From Saccharicrinis sp963675435 (GTDB taxonomy: Bacteria > Bacteroidota > Bacteroidia > Bacteroidales > Marinilabiliaceae): a DNA stretch of 64,000 bases. The position numbers and the translations under genes were made by a program. The stretch is from positions 1,116,001-1,180,000 of the forward strand of contig OY776216.1 of assembly GCA_963675435.1 (NCBI GenBank). Reading direction: 5' to 3'. The notes beneath the pieces were generated by a model. The model saw only the letters and a list, made by a program, of their open reading frames with translations, made no database searches and was not told the origin of the DNA. Positions 63,996-64,000 of the stretch are shown here, piece by piece (the first letter of the stretch is position 1; each line of letters opens with the position of its first letter).

Positions 63996-64000
63996 GGAAA

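Larger units (their letters stand above)
45653..64000 (+). other. Integron-like array of at least twelve gene cassettes
   Basis: Cassette starts (first base after the junction G): 1 at 45654, 2 at 46650, 3 at 47667, 4 at 48562, 5 at 51896, 6 at 52909, 7 at 53657, 8 at 56892, 9 at 60082, 10 at 61320, 11 at 62149, 12 at 62897 (runs past the window). Each start is GTT plus a cassette-specific 5-7 nt, and its reverse complement opens the palindrome ending the same cassette. Examples: GTTATAGGGC/GCCCTATAAC (1), GTTATGTGGC/GCCACATAAC (3), GTTGGCGGTA/TACCGCCAAC (4), GTTACCTGCT/AGCAGGTAAC (8). All genes read away from the recombinase. Three attC sites hold a group II intron. Cassettes 6/11 and 9/12 are duplicates. 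Confidence 0.9.

Noticed and set aside
44104..64000. CRISPR array or phage tail-fibre cassette
   Set aside because: The repeated units are 128-195 nt, palindromic, gene-spaced and vary in their outer boxes; there are no short regular spacers and no cas or phage structural genes.
1..64000. tRNA or rRNA genes
   Set aside because: I scanned the intergenic regions for cloverleaf-like or rRNA-like sequence and recognised none; a covariance search could still find something I missed.

Overview
The window is AT-rich DNA from a member of the Bacteroidota. I infer this from a type IX secretion C-terminal sorting domain on an SprB-repeat protein, an HU-CCDC81/SPOR protein, DUF4834 and DUF6266 proteins, TAnnTTTG-type -7 boxes and IS66/IS21 elements of Bacteroidota type. 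A marine Marinilabiliales-like genus is plausible, but that is only a guess.

Layout. 1-2.3 kb: a small regulatory cluster (sigma-like protein, unknown protein, ImmA/IrrE-type metallopeptidase). 2.4-19.5 kb: ordinary chromosome (GH43 lipoprotein, riboflavin synthase, OsmC, SDR epimerase, DUF502, YjbR, YraN, LD-carboxypeptidase, MetG, HU-SPOR, GalE, RfbB, YfhO, SpoIIE-type phosphatase, EF-P, DUF3108). 19.7-23.5 kb: a dead IS4-like transposase gene broken by a nonsense codon, a nested intact IS66, a frameshift and a 166-bp MITE. 23.6-38.2 kb: TsaB, an SprB-repeat/T9SS protein, dCMP deaminase, S41 protease, DUF4834, chemoreceptor and a thioester alpha-2-macroglobulin lipoprotein. 38.2-44.0 kb: a non-coding repeat zone, two genes each killed by a copy of the same MITE, and an intact IS21.

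44.1-64.0 kb: the most interesting part, an integron-like platform. A tyrosine recombinase gene is followed by at least twelve codirectional cassettes. Each cassette begins with GTT plus 5-7 bases, and those ten or so bases are the reverse complement of the box that opens the attC-like palindrome at the end of the same cassette. This is the hallmark of integron cassettes and holds for all eleven cassettes whose two ends are visible. The recombinase has every catalytic residue and an IntI-like C-terminus (SPLD), but lacks the IntI-specific insertion between the catalytic Lys and the HxxR motif, and it carries an extra N-terminal region with two HARP-like modules. A 52-nt near-perfect palindrome lies between it and the first cassette junction.

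Three almost identical 2048-nt group II (class C-like) introns sit in three different attC sites, each exactly at the G/TT crossover point. Cassettes 6 and 11 are the same cassette, as are 9 and 12, so one junction can be read with and without an intron. Cargo includes lipoproteins, membrane proteins, a PD-(D/E)XK nuclease-like protein, a deaminase-like protein with a possible immunity partner, a DUF4279 protein and a duplicated two-gene soluble/three-helix membrane pair. Most cassettes have two genes or one long gene, and several reading frames end inside the attC site. The cargo, its mobility and the unusual recombinase suggest a cassette-capturing system outside the canonical IntI clade; function is inferred from sequence architecture only.
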